A DNA stretch of 64,000 bases from an uncultured Eubacteriales bacterium. GTDB lineage: Bacteria; Bacillota; Clostridia; Oscillospirales; CAG-382. Every line of letters starts with the position of its first letter. Position 1 is the stretch's first letter. The notes under the pieces are model-generated. The model ran no database searches. It saw only the letters and a list, made by a program, of their open reading frames with translations, and was not told the origin of the DNA. The stretch is from assembly GCA_900551295.1 (NCBI GenBank), contig URVJ01000008.1, positions 34,564 through 98,563 on the forward strand, in the 5' to 3' direction. The position numbers were made by a program, and so were the translations under genes. Positions 26,001 to 34,259 of the stretch are shown one piece after another.

Positions 26001-28770
26001 ATGCTCTGTAAAAGTTGGGGGAAAGCGCGCCGTCAAGCACTTCGTTTCCGCCGAGCTTATACGAAACAATTCGTCCGGTCGCCTTATCGAGAGCAACGTC
26101 AAAGTTTTCGCCGTTTATAATAAGCTGAGACGAGCTTTCCTTGAATGTTACGTTACTGATGTCCGAAGCAGCCTTGCCCGGCAGGGAATCCGCGTCGGTC
26201 GGAAGTGCGAACTGTGCTCTTGCGTGTTCGGTAATGGTTTCGTTTATGCTTGTTTCGGAGAATTTTCCGAGTGATCTGTATGCGTCAATGTTAAGGAAAT
26301 ACTCGCAGCCGTCCTTGTTTTCGGGATAGGTGTAGGGTATTGTCACAACAGCGGTCTTTCCGGGAAGAATAGACTGCGTATCAAGTGTTCCGCTCTGAAC
26401 AACGCTGCCGTTTTCGGTAATATTCCATGCAAAGGTATATTCCGACGCGCTTACGGCGATATTCTCGTTTTCAACGCTTATTTTTCCGGCAGCCAGATCA
26501 TCAGCCTCAAAGAGCAGATTCTGCTGAACTCTTTCAACTTCCTCTATTTCGGGCTGGAGAGTTCCGTCGGCGCTTATAATACCGTTTGCGCAGAAGTTTC
26601 CGTCGTTGGGTTTATCTCCAAAGTCTCCGCCGTAGCCGATATATCTGTCGCCGGTCTTAGGATCTGTCGTCCACACGCCCTGATCGACAAAGTCCCAGAT
26701 AAATCCGCCCTGAAGCTGATCGTTTGAACGGAAGAAGTCCCAGTAGTCTCCCAAAGAACCGAGGGAGTTGCCCATTGCGTGGTCATATTCGCAAAGAATA
26801 TACGGCATTCCCTTTATGTAGGGCGTATACGGCGAAACGTTGGCAAGCTCGTTTTTTAACCACTTCTGCATTGTGTCGATATGTACGTACATACCGCTCT
26901 TTATATCGACTCCGCCCTTGTCTTCGGGTATATCGAAGTTTCTGAGAGTTGTTCCGCTTGTTCCGATTACGGCGTTGAACGGCTCATACTGAACGGGTCT
27001 TGTAGGATCGAGCTTATGGAGATAATCTCCCATTCTGTAAAGAATACCGTTTCCGTCCGCACCGAGACCGGATTCGTTTCCGTAAGACCATATAATAACG
27101 CTGGCATGGTTTCTGTCGCGGTATACCATGCTGTCGCTTCTGTCAATTACGCTTGTCTCAAACTCGCTTGTTATAAGAGAACTTCCGTACATTCCGCTGG
27201 CTTCCTGGTTTGCCTCGTCCATTACGTAAAGTCCGTATTTATCGCAGAGATAGTACAGGTAAGGGTTGTGCGGATAGTGCGACATACGGAGCGCGTTGAT
27301 ATTGTGCTGCTTCATTAAAAGCACATATTTTTCAAGCGTCGCATAGTCAACGGCATATCCTGCGTCAGCCGAAAAGTCCTGGCTGTTTACGCCTTTTATG
27401 TATAACGACTTGCCGTTAAGTCTTACGTTATCAAAGAACCAGTCGGTGTCCTGCGTTCCGGTACACTCTGCGGCAGTAACGAGAGTTCCGTCTGCAAGCT
27501 TGCGGTAGGTTATCTTTCTGAAACCTATGCGGTAGGAGTCGTAAGATACGGCTTTTCCCTCGCTGTCGGAAAGAGTTATGACCATTGTGTAGAGGTTAGG
27601 CGTTTCAGCAGTCCAGATCTTGGGTGACGAAACGGGAATTTCAAATTTTATCTCGTTTTCGCCGTTTGCGCCTATTGTTCCTGCGTCGGAGGAGTTTCCG
27701 GCAAGCGTCATAAGACCTGTTTCATCATCGTAAAGCGAAACCGTTACCTTATATCCCGAAACGTCTGCGGCATTGTAGTTATGCACATATGCGCTGACTT
27801 TCATTGTAGAATCGGTGAAAGTCTTGTCAAAATCGGTAACTGCCGAGAAATCTCTCAGTCTTACGTTATCGGTGCAGTAAAGGTAAACGTCTCTCGTGAT
27901 ACCCGAAAGGCTGAAACCGTCCTGATCTTCGAGCCATGAACCGTCGCTCCATCTTATAACCTTTGCGGCGAGCATGTTAGTCCCGCCCGGAATTACATAA
28001 TTCGTAAGATCAAATTCCTTTGCGGTATGCGTATCCTCGGAATATCCGACAGCCTTGCCGTTTACCCAGAGGTACATTGCGCTGCCGACGCCCTCAAAGT
28101 TTATGTATACGCGCTTGTCCGACCACTCTGCCGGAACTTCAAACTCATGTCTGTAAAGTCCGACGGGGTTATATACGGTCGGCGCTAAAGGAGCCTCTGC
28201 CGCAGGATTGCCCTTGGCGTCGCCGCTCCAGACCATTGTAGTGTTGGTGTAGCGTATGTCGTCGTAGCGGTTTCCGTTTTCATCGTTCTGAAGCTGCCAT
28301 ACCGACGGCACATCTATCGAGTTCCACGCCGAATCGTTGTAATCCGCAGTATAGAACTTGTTTACGGTATCGTCCGCTTTGAAAAGCTCGTTGTTGTTTC
28401 TGAACGCAAATTTCCACTTTGTTCCGGAAATCTTCATGTAGTACGGCGAAAGCGTCTTGTCGTAATCCTTTGCCGCTTTTACCGCGTTTTCCGCGCTGTC
28501 ATAGGGTATGCTGTCCGCACGCGCCTTTTCGCGGTTTATCTGATAGATATGTGCGTTGTGTACGGCATCGTCGCCTTCTCCGGTAACTTTGCCCGTCCAC
28601 TCTTCGTCTGTAAATACGGGTTCCGAAACCGTATCCCCGTCCGAATAAAGTTCGGTCACGGTAATGCCCTGTTCAGACGCGTCCTCAACCGCAACGGCAG
28701 ACGGTGCGGCATAGACAAAGCCCTGCAAAACAGTCATAACCGAAAGCAGACCTGCAAGTGCTTTTTTCAT
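20089..28770 (-). CDS. Giant secreted multidomain GH2 beta-galactosidase
   Basis: A 2893-aa exported enzyme starting with a signal peptide (MKKALAGLLSVMTVLQGFVYA). Residues about 90-1165 form a complete LacZ-type GH2 enzyme: sugar-binding, Ig-like and TIM-barrel domains with acid/base Glu 566 (SYGNESGLG) and nucleophile Glu 661 (ILCEYDHAMGNS), then the beta-galactosidase small-chain domain. After it come four F5/8-C-like modules (about 1261-1421, 1554-1690, 1824-1988, 2111-2261; each starts near TLFGTGG and ends YRYVRF..P..SYGSLYEVEFY) separated by helical FIVAR-like linkers. Next are an InlB-type beta repeat (about 2324-2401), a CBM4/9-like module (about 2499-2647), a second InlB-like segment and a C-terminal domain (about 2725-2893) shared with two other secreted proteins here. 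AAAGGAG fixes the start; no LPXTG, SLH or dockerin motif is visible. It probably removes terminal galactose from complex glycans. A divergent AraC gene likely controls it. Confidence 0.93.
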   Translation of the reverse strand: MKKALAGLLSVMTVLQGFVYAAPSAVAVEDASEQGITVTELYSDGDTVSEPVFTDEEWTGKVTGEGDDAVHNAHIYQINREKARADSIPYDSAENAVKAAKDYDKTLSPYYMKISGTKWKFAFRNNNELFKADDTVNKFYTADYNDSAWNSIDVPSVWQLQNDENGNRYDDIRYTNTTMVWSGDAKGNPAAEAPLAPTVYNPVGLYRHEFEVPAEWSDKRVYINFEGVGSAMYLWVNGKAVGYSEDTHTAKEFDLTNYVIPGGTNMLAAKVIRWSDGSWLEDQDGFSLSGITRDVYLYCTDNVRLRDFSAVTDFDKTFTDSTMKVSAYVHNYNAADVSGYKVTVSLYDDETGLMTLAGNSSDAGTIGANGENEIKFEIPVSSPKIWTAETPNLYTMVITLSDSEGKAVSYDSYRIGFRKITYRKLADGTLVTAAECTGTQDTDWFFDNVRLNGKSLYIKGVNSQDFSADAGYAVDYATLEKYVLLMKQHNINALRMSHYPHNPYLYYLCDKYGLYVMDEANQEASGMYGSSLITSEFETSVIDRSDSMVYRDRNHASVIIWSYGNESGLGADGNGILYRMGDYLHKLDPTRPVQYEPFNAVIGTSGTTLRNFDIPEDKGGVDIKSGMYVHIDTMQKWLKNELANVSPYTPYIKGMPYILCEYDHAMGNSLGSLGDYWDFFRSNDQLQGGFIWDFVDQGVWTTDPKTGDRYIGYGGDFGDKPNDGNFCANGIISADGTLQPEIEEVERVQQNLLFEADDLAAGKISVENENIAVSASEYTFAWNITENGSVVQSGTLDTQSILPGKTAVVTIPYTYPENKDGCEYFLNIDAYRSLGKFSETSINETITEHARAQFALPTDADSLPGKAASDISNVTFKESSSQLIINGENFDVALDKATGRIVSYKLGGNEVLDGALSPNFYRAYIDNDIHKIADAETFRYNIDRESVKASAFEFSALEYGGKTKGVKVSTTLEYPSVSSSLDLTYYILGSGEIKIDFSFNAGVKYPPKLGSLLVLDKGYDTLSYFGRGPFENYSDRNRAADIGFYTTTVDDMLVDYIRPNDNGNRTDVRYAVINGADKEYGIIFAGEGNTLSVSASHYLPEGINKIRHLYQCTKLDSTVLNIDYKVEGVGSGSCFYDTLEQYKIPGGKHTWSYSIRPFKNSDAPTDSDVIKLANTAFSNVVPANTASLKVALAKTAEIQAAEETCTQSSYLAFDKALENANKIYANTENYTQKAIDNAVAALNNAMNALEEYVPGDVTYTQLRSDTLFGEGGYYGAEPNINGETYPFAFDYDNAIDCTKSVNFKGDSSSGYGGMDLGENGASVITKVAYVPVYHSKWSSINTRIIGTTFQGSNDKQNWTTFAEITKAATIGDDDTKETNVPGARVEITVSDDTPYRYVRFNSTKSNGSLYRVYFYTSHKEIDSTVFDAKLAEAKALSETLTGNAKTALDAAVSYCEAKAEKATQRESNIMCAYLDTAMNNTDKSTLDTMLEKAVTSSKYRSYGTSKQNVSMHRTAKNAEKLLSENASQTELNDAAMNIVSAWDGLKIAVSKAAGTTFGTGGKYGGKDGEEAYPNLFDGNLTNWADFADPGAGTAGVDLGQNSYASLVYARYYPRSEGTDAIDKRIIGEIFEVSNDGENWTPVGQITETAQKKWFKVYLDTSEYYRYFRINCPAKSYGSLCELEFYVCKLDTDYLSECVTAAKEALDGADAYKKPLLTQFISDAENIMSDLSGAAQSEINSLICDYLDIFEDNADRDALSTSIKAFEALDENAYGSESYINALDAYNSAFAVFTDTNSSSDELKNAKTALDEALAKLESKYEKLTSDTMFGNGGTWGNDSKESYPNAFDGNFTTNPVNFSATNNGTGTGGLDFGENNAQLVAAVRYIPLVSKWHGDVDRRFIGTLIQGSNDKENWTKLAEMTEPAKEGYVDENGKVYIAGETADEVPGVPVWLVIENPDYYRYVRFVSPENSYGSLYEVEFYKGSETTDKNYISKLVKQAKAITDADLGVYGELQTSISACETLINDQNASQHDVNTAAAGLKALIAKAESQKKTKELLESAKTVNEELYTAKTYFAFEKAYENALAYASDGNIAALTAAVNALEKLDERKLTSDTLFGTGGKYGDDNGKSYLLAFDGRLDTGYVNFSATNKGTGTGGLDFGESNTEFVVYVKYVPMIATWGSRVVGTLMQGSNDFETWTTFAKITEKAVVGDRTPDSTTPEVPAKQITLTADVPASYRYVRFSSPENSYGSLYEVEFYGVKADLTSLGEKTAEANALVSGGKYTDEQLVSLKAALEQASALGETSLQSKVNAVTKLLEKEIFSLTTGTLYFTQTLGASGEIAPINASKGETVRLPECTFTNIPDGYTFAGWSDGEYIYAAGTEYSATGTDTVFKAFWSTTVNATASSDTVKYLEGCFTVTFDKDILEESFAPENFGDAVSYCEYDKATSTFTGYVNYEKYKRGSTFTVSFSSLKGKDESISIGNTPKFTFKVESDPDFGSGNMIPNGSFDVPWDSNTQGGYIKKDPKNSDNYCLYIDPDTGGKGGQVYNYAKWDLKLDDSKRYYVEYDVMPDKLSSGADFASATVNSAVSTKKANWGEWVLNGVPAAKRGEWTHVEGLLVQKQDILGWFGIYANAINNTAVYFYLDNITLKEAYAVSFTDANGNTLTDKGYSFILPEGKTVTMPALTSAICGGDVSLYAWSNGKDTVLPGQKYTTDGTVTSFKPVLAPATDTEYSSIRVKNPAGIRFRSVVSGELREAVSSDGEVGFIVARADKLGAKALTFDFGTEGADYVKGISISEKQGKELFTYITDSNAYEIFAAVVGIPETKSALNSVLVVRPYAVLGDGSTVYGAEVRGSVYGVAKEYSETDAFKALPENDNTRLYIQRIISAAEN
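21990..24990 (-). repeat. Intragenic repeats encoding four F5/8-C-like modules
   Basis: Within the beta-galactosidase gene, similar blocks recur, clearest between about 22010-22440 and 22810-23300 (for example AAGTCCGCC.GTACCTGT and GCGGAGAAGTTTACG, plus strand). They encode the carbohydrate-binding-like modules separated by helical linkers. Confidence 0.8.
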
Positions 28771-28892
28771 TTGCTTTTCTCCTTTGCATAAAAAATAGTT
28801 TTTTGTTTTCAAACGGCAAAGTCTTTATACTGCCACATATTTTCACCGTTATAATTTATTTTAATTCTATATCATTATTTACACAAAATAAA

Positions 28893-28922
28893 TAGACAAA
28901 GCGTACAAGTTTATGTTATAAT
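28893..28922 (+). promoter_or_regulatory. Probable promoter of the divergent AraC gene
   Basis: TAGACA (28893-28898), 18-bp spacer, TATAAT (28917-28922). A minus-strand candidate for the galactosidase (TTGTGT, 17 bp, TAAAAT around 28861-28888) overlaps the same AT-rich 185-bp divergent region, so both could share one regulator. Confidence 0.6.
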
Positions 28923-28955
28923 CGTACTATAAATAGTCAACGGAGGAAAACAAAA

Positions 28956-29774
28956 ATGCAGCGCGCAACGCTTGTCGGATTTGCAGCAGAACAAACGAAT
29001 CCGGATAAACTGCCTGAAAAAGGACTTATCGGAATTCATATTTTGCACTTTATACATAAAGGCAGCGGATATTTCAACGGGAAACTGCTGACGGCAGGAT
29101 ATGGATTTTTGATACAATACGCGGATTTTTACGAATATTACCCGAACCCGGACGATCCGTGGGAATATGCGTGGATCTCCTTCAGTGACGACGAGATGCT
29201 CGTCACACTCAAACGCCTTATTGACTTTGACGAACACAGGGTTTTTAAATATGACCTTTCCATCGAATATTTCGACGTAATAAAGCGCGCGTCCATCGAG
29301 CTTGGCCTGCGGCGCTATCATCAGGCAAACGGTTCATACATGGGAACATCCCTTTACTACCATCTGCTTGCTCTGCTCAACGACGATCCGTACAGAAAAC
29401 CCCTGTACCGGCAGAACCGCCCGTCTTTGCGCGAAAAACACGTGTCCGACGTAAAAAGGCTTGTGTCCTCAGGCTATGCGAACCCCGACTTCTGCGTAAC
29501 GACCGTTTCGGAAAATCTGCATCTGAGCCGTGCGTATATGCGCAATCTTTTCAGTATGTATGAGAGCTGTTCGGTTCAGGAATACATCATACGCGTAAGA
29601 ATAGCGCACGCAAAGGACTTTCTTTTGAGAACCGAGTCTTCCATCGGTATTATCGCAAGTTCCGTCGGTTACAACGACCAGCTCCAGTTTTCAAAAATAT
29701 TCAAGAAATACTGCGGAATGTCTCCGAAGCAGTACCGCGATTCTCTGAAAGAATCAAACCGCGTGGAGGTATAA
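28956..29774 (+). CDS. AraC-family transcriptional regulator, divergent from the beta-galactosidase
   Basis: A 272-aa regulator with an N-terminal cupin sugar-sensing domain (about 1-150; GSGYFNGKLLTAGYGFLIQ) and two C-terminal helix-turn-helix motifs (about 170-268; NLHLSRAYMRNLF and IGIIASSVGYNDQLQFSKIFKKYCGMSPKQYR). CGGAGG precedes the ATG. It is transcribed away from the GH2 gene across a 185-bp spacer, the classic layout for a local activator responding to a released sugar. A bidirectional terminator follows. Confidence 0.93.
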   Translation: MQRATLVGFAAEQTNPDKLPEKGLIGIHILHFIHKGSGYFNGKLLTAGYGFLIQYADFYEYYPNPDDPWEYAWISFSDDEMLVTLKRLIDFDEHRVFKYDLSIEYFDVIKRASIELGLRRYHQANGSYMGTSLYYHLLALLNDDPYRKPLYRQNRPSLREKHVSDVKRLVSSGYANPDFCVTTVSENLHLSRAYMRNLFSMYESCSVQEYIIRVRIAHAKDFLLRTESSIGIIASSVGYNDQLQFSKIFKKYCGMSPKQYRDSLKESNRVEV

Positions 29775-29791
29775 CGGCACGCAAACAAAAA

Positions 29792-29827
29792 AGCTTAGTA
29801 CAATGTCTTTTTGGCACGTACTAAGCT
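29792..29827. terminator. Bidirectional terminator between araC-like gene and ygjP
   Basis: AGCTTAGTAC / GTACTAAGCT with T-runs on both sides (GATTTTTT on plus, TTTTTTG on minus). It separates two converging transcripts. Confidence 0.9.
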
Positions 29828-29857
29828 GATTTTTTATTGATTTTTAAGATACGGACT

Positions 29858-30421
29858 TCAGTCTTCCGCGGTTTCGTCGAGAACAGGTATGTTTTTTGCA
29901 AGCTCCTTTACTCTGCGGTGTCCCGGCACAAAACTCTCAAGCAAAGCATGGAATTTCGGGCCGTGGTTTTTATATCTTATGTGGCAAAGCTCGTGGTATA
30001 TCACATAATCTATAAACTGTTCGGGATAGCGCATGAGAAATAAGCTGTAACATATTCCGTTATCCGCGCCGCAGCTGCCGAAACGCTTTTTTGCGCTTGT
30101 GATTTTGACGGACTTGGGATAAAGCCCGGCATGCCGCGACAGCTCCTTTGTCCTTGCGGGGAGATATTCTGCGGCTTTTTGATAAAGTTTCGCAATTTCT
30201 TCCGATGTAAGCTTTCTTGCAGAGGCGCCCGTGCGTTCATGGAGTTTTTGCATATGCGATTCTATCCATTTGCGCTTTTGCTCTACGGTGCGCCTGATAT
30301 ATCCGTCCGAAACTCCGAACGGCGCGCGTACAATTACTCCCTCTTTGGGATTTATCTCTATCGCGAGCGTCTTTCTTGATGAGCGTATTACCTTATATTC
30401 CGAATATTCCGAAACGCTCAT
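29858..30421 (-). CDS. YgjP-like (DUF45, M48-type) metallopeptidase-fold protein
   Basis: A 187-aa soluble protein with the YgjP/DUF45 signature: ARKxRFGSC-like strand (SAKKRFGSCGADNG), then YVIYHELCHIRYKNHGPKFHALL holding the zinc motif HELCH and the third His. These are annotated as minigluzincin-like metal proteins of unclear substrate. Its ATG overlaps the ntpD stop by 4 bp (ATGA), so it is translated as the last gene of the V-ATPase operon. Whether it serves the ATPase is unknown. Confidence 0.88.
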   Translation of the reverse strand: MSVSEYSEYKVIRSSRKTLAIEINPKEGVIVRAPFGVSDGYIRRTVEQKRKWIESHMQKLHERTGASARKLTSEEIAKLYQKAAEYLPARTKELSRHAGLYPKSVKITSAKKRFGSCGADNGICYSLFLMRYPEQFIDYVIYHELCHIRYKNHGPKFHALLESFVPGHRRVKELAKNIPVLDETAED

Positions 30422-31017
30422 GATTTCTTTATCATTTTAAGTCTTGAGAACTCTTCTCTTTCCTTTTCGTCGAGAGCCTCGCTCATAAGCTTTATTTTCT
30501 CGGTAAGCTTCGGTATCTGCACGTTGCCGAGTGCGTTTGCACGCTTCTGCGTCTTTTTTATCGCGTCGGCAAGACGGCATATATCCGCCTGAAGTGCGGC
30601 AAGCGACGCGGTGAGCTTTTTTGCCTCGTTGAAATATTTGTACGCCTCGTCCATGTAGCCGTTTGTGTCGATAAGTCCGAAATATGCATAATTTTCCGGT
30701 TCTTTACATTCAATGGACGGCAGACTCATACCCATTACGCTTTTTGACGAAAACTCAAGGCTGTCGTCAACCGGCACTCTGTTTGCAAAAGATCCGCACC
30801 GTCCCATGGTAAGGCTTGCCATTCTGAGAGCCTCATACGCCTTTTTATACGCCTCGGCGCATTTGCCTTTTATGTCCTTTGCACCGTCGGTATACTGCAT
30901 AAGCTCGCGTATAAGTATATTCTTTTTTCTGTCAAGCAGCTCATATCCGAGCTTTGCAAGCTTTAACGACTTCTGCGCAGCCATAAGATTGCTTTTCGTC
31001 GGCACATTGCCCGCCAT
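30418..31017 (-). CDS. ntpD: V-type ATP synthase subunit D
   Basis: The central-stalk shaft subunit that rotates within the A3B3 head. The 199-aa protein has the family start (VPTKSNLMAAQKSLKLAKLGYELLDRKKNILIREL) and is a long coiled coil with a short central domain. It lies 36 bp after ntpB and overlaps ygjP by 4 bp. Typical length. Confidence 0.96.
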   Translation of the reverse strand: MAGNVPTKSNLMAAQKSLKLAKLGYELLDRKKNILIRELMQYTDGAKDIKGKCAEAYKKAYEALRMASLTMGRCGSFANRVPVDDSLEFSSKSVMGMSLPSIECKEPENYAYFGLIDTNGYMDEAYKYFNEAKKLTASLAALQADICRLADAIKKTQKRANALGNVQIPKLTEKIKLMSEALDEKEREEFSRLKMIKKS

Positions 31018-31053
31018 GAGAATTCCTCCTTTGCGGCTTTTTTACTGTATTTT

Positions 31054-32427
31054 TCAGTTGTTGCCCTTATATCTCTCGTCGAGAGTCTTATCGTCAACTC
31101 TGTCGAGCATTCTTCTGGGCATCATCGAGAGCAGCTCCCAGCCGAGATCCAGCGTCTGCTCGATGCTTCTGTCCTCGTCAAAGCCCTGATTTACAAAACG
31201 GTTCTCAAACTCGCGTCCGAACTTCATTATAAGCTTGTCGTCGTCCGAAAGCTCGTCTTCGCCTATTACCGACGCAAGCGAACGCGCGTCCTGAACCTTG
31301 AAATAGCTTGCCATTATCTGATTCGCAAGAGCCGCGTGATCCGAACGCGTAAGATTTGCGTTTATACAGTCTTTCATAAGACGCGACAGCGACGGAAGCA
31401 CGTTTACCGGCGGATATATTCCCTTGCCGTCGATAGCCCTGTCAAGAACTATCTGTCCCTCCGTTATATATCCGGTAAGGTCGGGGATTGGGTGCGTTAT
31501 ATCGTCGTTCGGCATTGTAAGAATAGGTATCTGCGTAACGGAACCCTCTCTGCCCTCTATCATGCCGGCTCTTTCGTAGATACCTGCAAGATCGCTGTAA
31601 AGGTATCCCGGGAATCCCTTACGTCCGGGAATATCGCCTTTTGAGGAGCTGAACTCACGCAGAGCCTCGGCATACGCCGTCATATCCGTGAGAATTACGA
31701 GTATGTTCATTCCAAGCTCAAACGCAAGGTATTCTGCAGCCGTAAGCGCGCATTTCGGGGTAATTATACGTTCGATGATAGGATCGTTTGAAAGGTTTAA
31801 GAACATTACGACCTTATCCATTACGTTGGCGTTTTCAAACTGAGTCCTGAAATACTGTGCGACGTCGTTCTTTACGCCCATTGCGGCAAAAACTATCGCA
31901 AATTCGGAATTATCCGCGACCTTTGCCTGCTTTACTATCTGAGCCGCAAGCTCGTTATGCTTCATGCCGTAGCCCGAAAATATCGGAAGCTTCTGACCGC
32001 GCACAAGCGTTGCAAGCGCATCTATCGTGGAAATACCCGTCTGAATAAAGTTTTTCGGATATTCGCGCGAAACCGGGTTTATCGGCGCGCCGTTTACGTC
32101 GCGCACCTTTTTGCCGTAGATCTCGCCGAGACCGTCTTTCGGACGTCCCAGACCGTCAAAGGTTCTGCCGAGAATATCGGGAGAAAGAGTAAGCTCTATC
32201 GGGCGTTTTCCAAAAGTTACGCTTGAGTTTGAAAGCGACATTCCGCGCGTGCCGTCAAATACCTGAACCGTTACTTTTCCGCCCTCAATCTTTACGACAC
32301 GTCCCGTTCTGATACTTCCGTCGTCAAGATGAAAGTAAGCGATCTCGTCAAAGGAGGCTTCGTCAGCACCCTCGACCGTTACAAGAGAGCCGTTTATTCC
32401 CGAAAGCGAATTATGTCTTATAATCAT
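31054..32427 (-). CDS. ntpB: V-type ATP synthase subunit B
   Basis: The non-catalytic nucleotide-binding-fold subunit of the A3B3 head. The 457-aa protein contains the degenerate P-loop region (VRGQKLPIFSGYGMKHNELAAQI), AIVFAAMGVKNDVAQYF and PGRKGFPGYLYSDLA. Its ATG overlaps the last base of the ntpA stop (TAATG). Fully typical. Confidence 0.97.
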   Translation of the reverse strand: MIIRHNSLSGINGSLVTVEGADEASFDEIAYFHLDDGSIRTGRVVKIEGGKVTVQVFDGTRGMSLSNSSVTFGKRPIELTLSPDILGRTFDGLGRPKDGLGEIYGKKVRDVNGAPINPVSREYPKNFIQTGISTIDALATLVRGQKLPIFSGYGMKHNELAAQIVKQAKVADNSEFAIVFAAMGVKNDVAQYFRTQFENANVMDKVVMFLNLSNDPIIERIITPKCALTAAEYLAFELGMNILVILTDMTAYAEALREFSSSKGDIPGRKGFPGYLYSDLAGIYERAGMIEGREGSVTQIPILTMPNDDITHPIPDLTGYITEGQIVLDRAIDGKGIYPPVNVLPSLSRLMKDCINANLTRSDHAALANQIMASYFKVQDARSLASVIGEDELSDDDKLIMKFGREFENRFVNQGFDEDRSIEQTLDLGWELLSMMPRRMLDRVDDKTLDERYKGNN

Positions 32428-34208
32428 TATCTTGCAGCCCCCTGTCCTTTTATAAGAGCCTCGGTATCGGCGTCCATACCGGCAATATATTTATCTATCA
32501 GCGACAGATCGTCGTTCAGAACGTCGTATTTCATCTTTATAAGCTTTTCCGAATATCCGAGATTTACCGCAGCCGACAGCGAAACGCCCGCAGAGATGAC
32601 AGTTTTAAGTCTTTCGTGATAGTGGAGTATAGCCTCCATCATTTTAAGTTCCTTTTGCAGAGAAACATAGGTATCTGTCGGGTTATATACCTCCTGCTGC
32701 AAAAATCCGAGTCTTATAACGCGTGCCGTTTCGATAGTAAGCTTCTGATCTTCGGGAAGAACGTCCGCGCCGATAAGCTTTACTATTTCCATAAGTCTGT
32801 TTTCTTCAAGCAGCAGCGCGCGTATTTCGTCGCGGCATTTTATAAAGCTCTCGCCTGCGTTTTTGAGATACCAGCCTTCGAGGTCCGCGGTATATTCGCT
32901 GTAAGAATCTATCCAGTTTATAGCCGGAAAGTGTCTTGCATACGCAAGGTTTTTATCGAGCGCCCAGAAACAGCGGATAAAACGCTTTGTATTCTGGGTT
33001 ACGGGTTCGGAAAAGTCCGAGCCTTGCGGAGAAACCGCGCCTATTATCGAAACAGAGCCTTTTTTGCCCGACAGCGTTTCGACTATACCGCTTCTTTCAT
33101 AGAATTCCGCAAGTCTTGAGGGCAGATACGCCGGGAATCCCTCGTCGCCGGGCATTTCTTCAAGTCTGCCCGATATTTCTCTGAGCGCCTCAGCCCAGCG
33201 CGACGTAGAATCCGCCATTATCGCGGTATCGTATCCCATGTCTCTGTAATATTCCGCAAGCGTTATACCCGTATAGACCGACGCTTCTCTCGCCGCAACC
33301 GGCATATTCGAGGTGTTGGCTATAAGTACGGTTCTGCCGAGCAGCAGTTTGCCCGTTCTCGGGTCTGTAAGCCCCGAAAACTCCTGAAGAACCTGCGTCA
33401 TCTCGTTTCCGCGCTCTCCGCAGCCGACATAAACGATTATATCCGCGTCGCACCATCTTGCGAGCTGATGCTGAGTTGTGGTCTTACCCGTTCCGAAACC
33501 GCCCGGTATTGCCGCCGCGCCGCCCTTTGCAAGCGGAAACAGGGTATCTATCGAACGCTGTCCCGTAAAGAGAGGTTCGTCGGGCGAAAGTCTTTTCTTT
33601 ATCGGACGCGGAGTTCTTATGGGCCAGCGCTGTTTAAGCGTAAGCGTCGTTATGTTTCCGCCGTCGTCCGTGATCTCGGCTATTTTATCATCAACCTTGT
33701 ATTTTCCGTCGGGGCTTACAAACGTCACCTTACCGCCCTTTGACAGCGGAGAAAGCATACATCTGTGCTCGACGCTCTCGGTTTCGGGAACCGTCGCGTA
33801 TATCTGTCCCGGTTCAAGAACGTCTCCGGTCTTTACTGTAACGTGAACGTCCCAGAGTTTTTCGTCATTAAGCGCCGGGGCACTCGAACCTCTGCCGATA
33901 AAAGCTCCGTCTTTAAGGCTGAGATCTTTCAGCGGACGCTGAATTCCGTCGTAAATACCGCCGATTATGCCGGGGCCGAGCATTACGCTCATGGAAAGTC
34001 CCGTACCTTCGACAGGCTCTCCCGCTTTAAGCGAAGTCGTTTCCTCATAGACCTGTATGGTCGTAACGTTATCGTCAACTCTTATGACTTCGCCGACAAG
34101 TCTTTGGTTTCCGACATACACGGTTTCAAGCATACCGAGATCCGTTCTGCCCTTTACCGTAACGACAGGACCGTTTATGCCGTATATTTTATTCTGGTTA
34201 TTTTCCAT
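32427..34208 (-). CDS. ntpA: V-type ATP synthase catalytic subunit A
   Basis: The ATP-hydrolysing or synthesising head subunit (593 aa). It shows the A-subunit-specific non-homologous insert (about 110-190), Walker A GGFGTGKTTTQHQLARW, the catalytic Glu in VGCGERGNEM and Walker B region AIMADSTSRWAEALREISGRLEEMPGDEG. The gene follows ntpE after 51 bp and is coupled to ntpB by a 1-bp overlap. Confidence 0.97.
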   Translation of the reverse strand: MENNQNKIYGINGPVVTVKGRTDLGMLETVYVGNQRLVGEVIRVDDNVTTIQVYEETTSLKAGEPVEGTGLSMSVMLGPGIIGGIYDGIQRPLKDLSLKDGAFIGRGSSAPALNDEKLWDVHVTVKTGDVLEPGQIYATVPETESVEHRCMLSPLSKGGKVTFVSPDGKYKVDDKIAEITDDGGNITTLTLKQRWPIRTPRPIKKRLSPDEPLFTGQRSIDTLFPLAKGGAAAIPGGFGTGKTTTQHQLARWCDADIIVYVGCGERGNEMTQVLQEFSGLTDPRTGKLLLGRTVLIANTSNMPVAAREASVYTGITLAEYYRDMGYDTAIMADSTSRWAEALREISGRLEEMPGDEGFPAYLPSRLAEFYERSGIVETLSGKKGSVSIIGAVSPQGSDFSEPVTQNTKRFIRCFWALDKNLAYARHFPAINWIDSYSEYTADLEGWYLKNAGESFIKCRDEIRALLLEENRLMEIVKLIGADVLPEDQKLTIETARVIRLGFLQQEVYNPTDTYVSLQKELKMMEAILHYHERLKTVISAGVSLSAAVNLGYSEKLIKMKYDVLNDDLSLIDKYIAGMDADTEALIKGQGAAR

Positions 34209-34259
34209 GCCTATTCTTTCCTCCCGGATTGAAACACTTTAAAACTGTGCTGCGAAATC

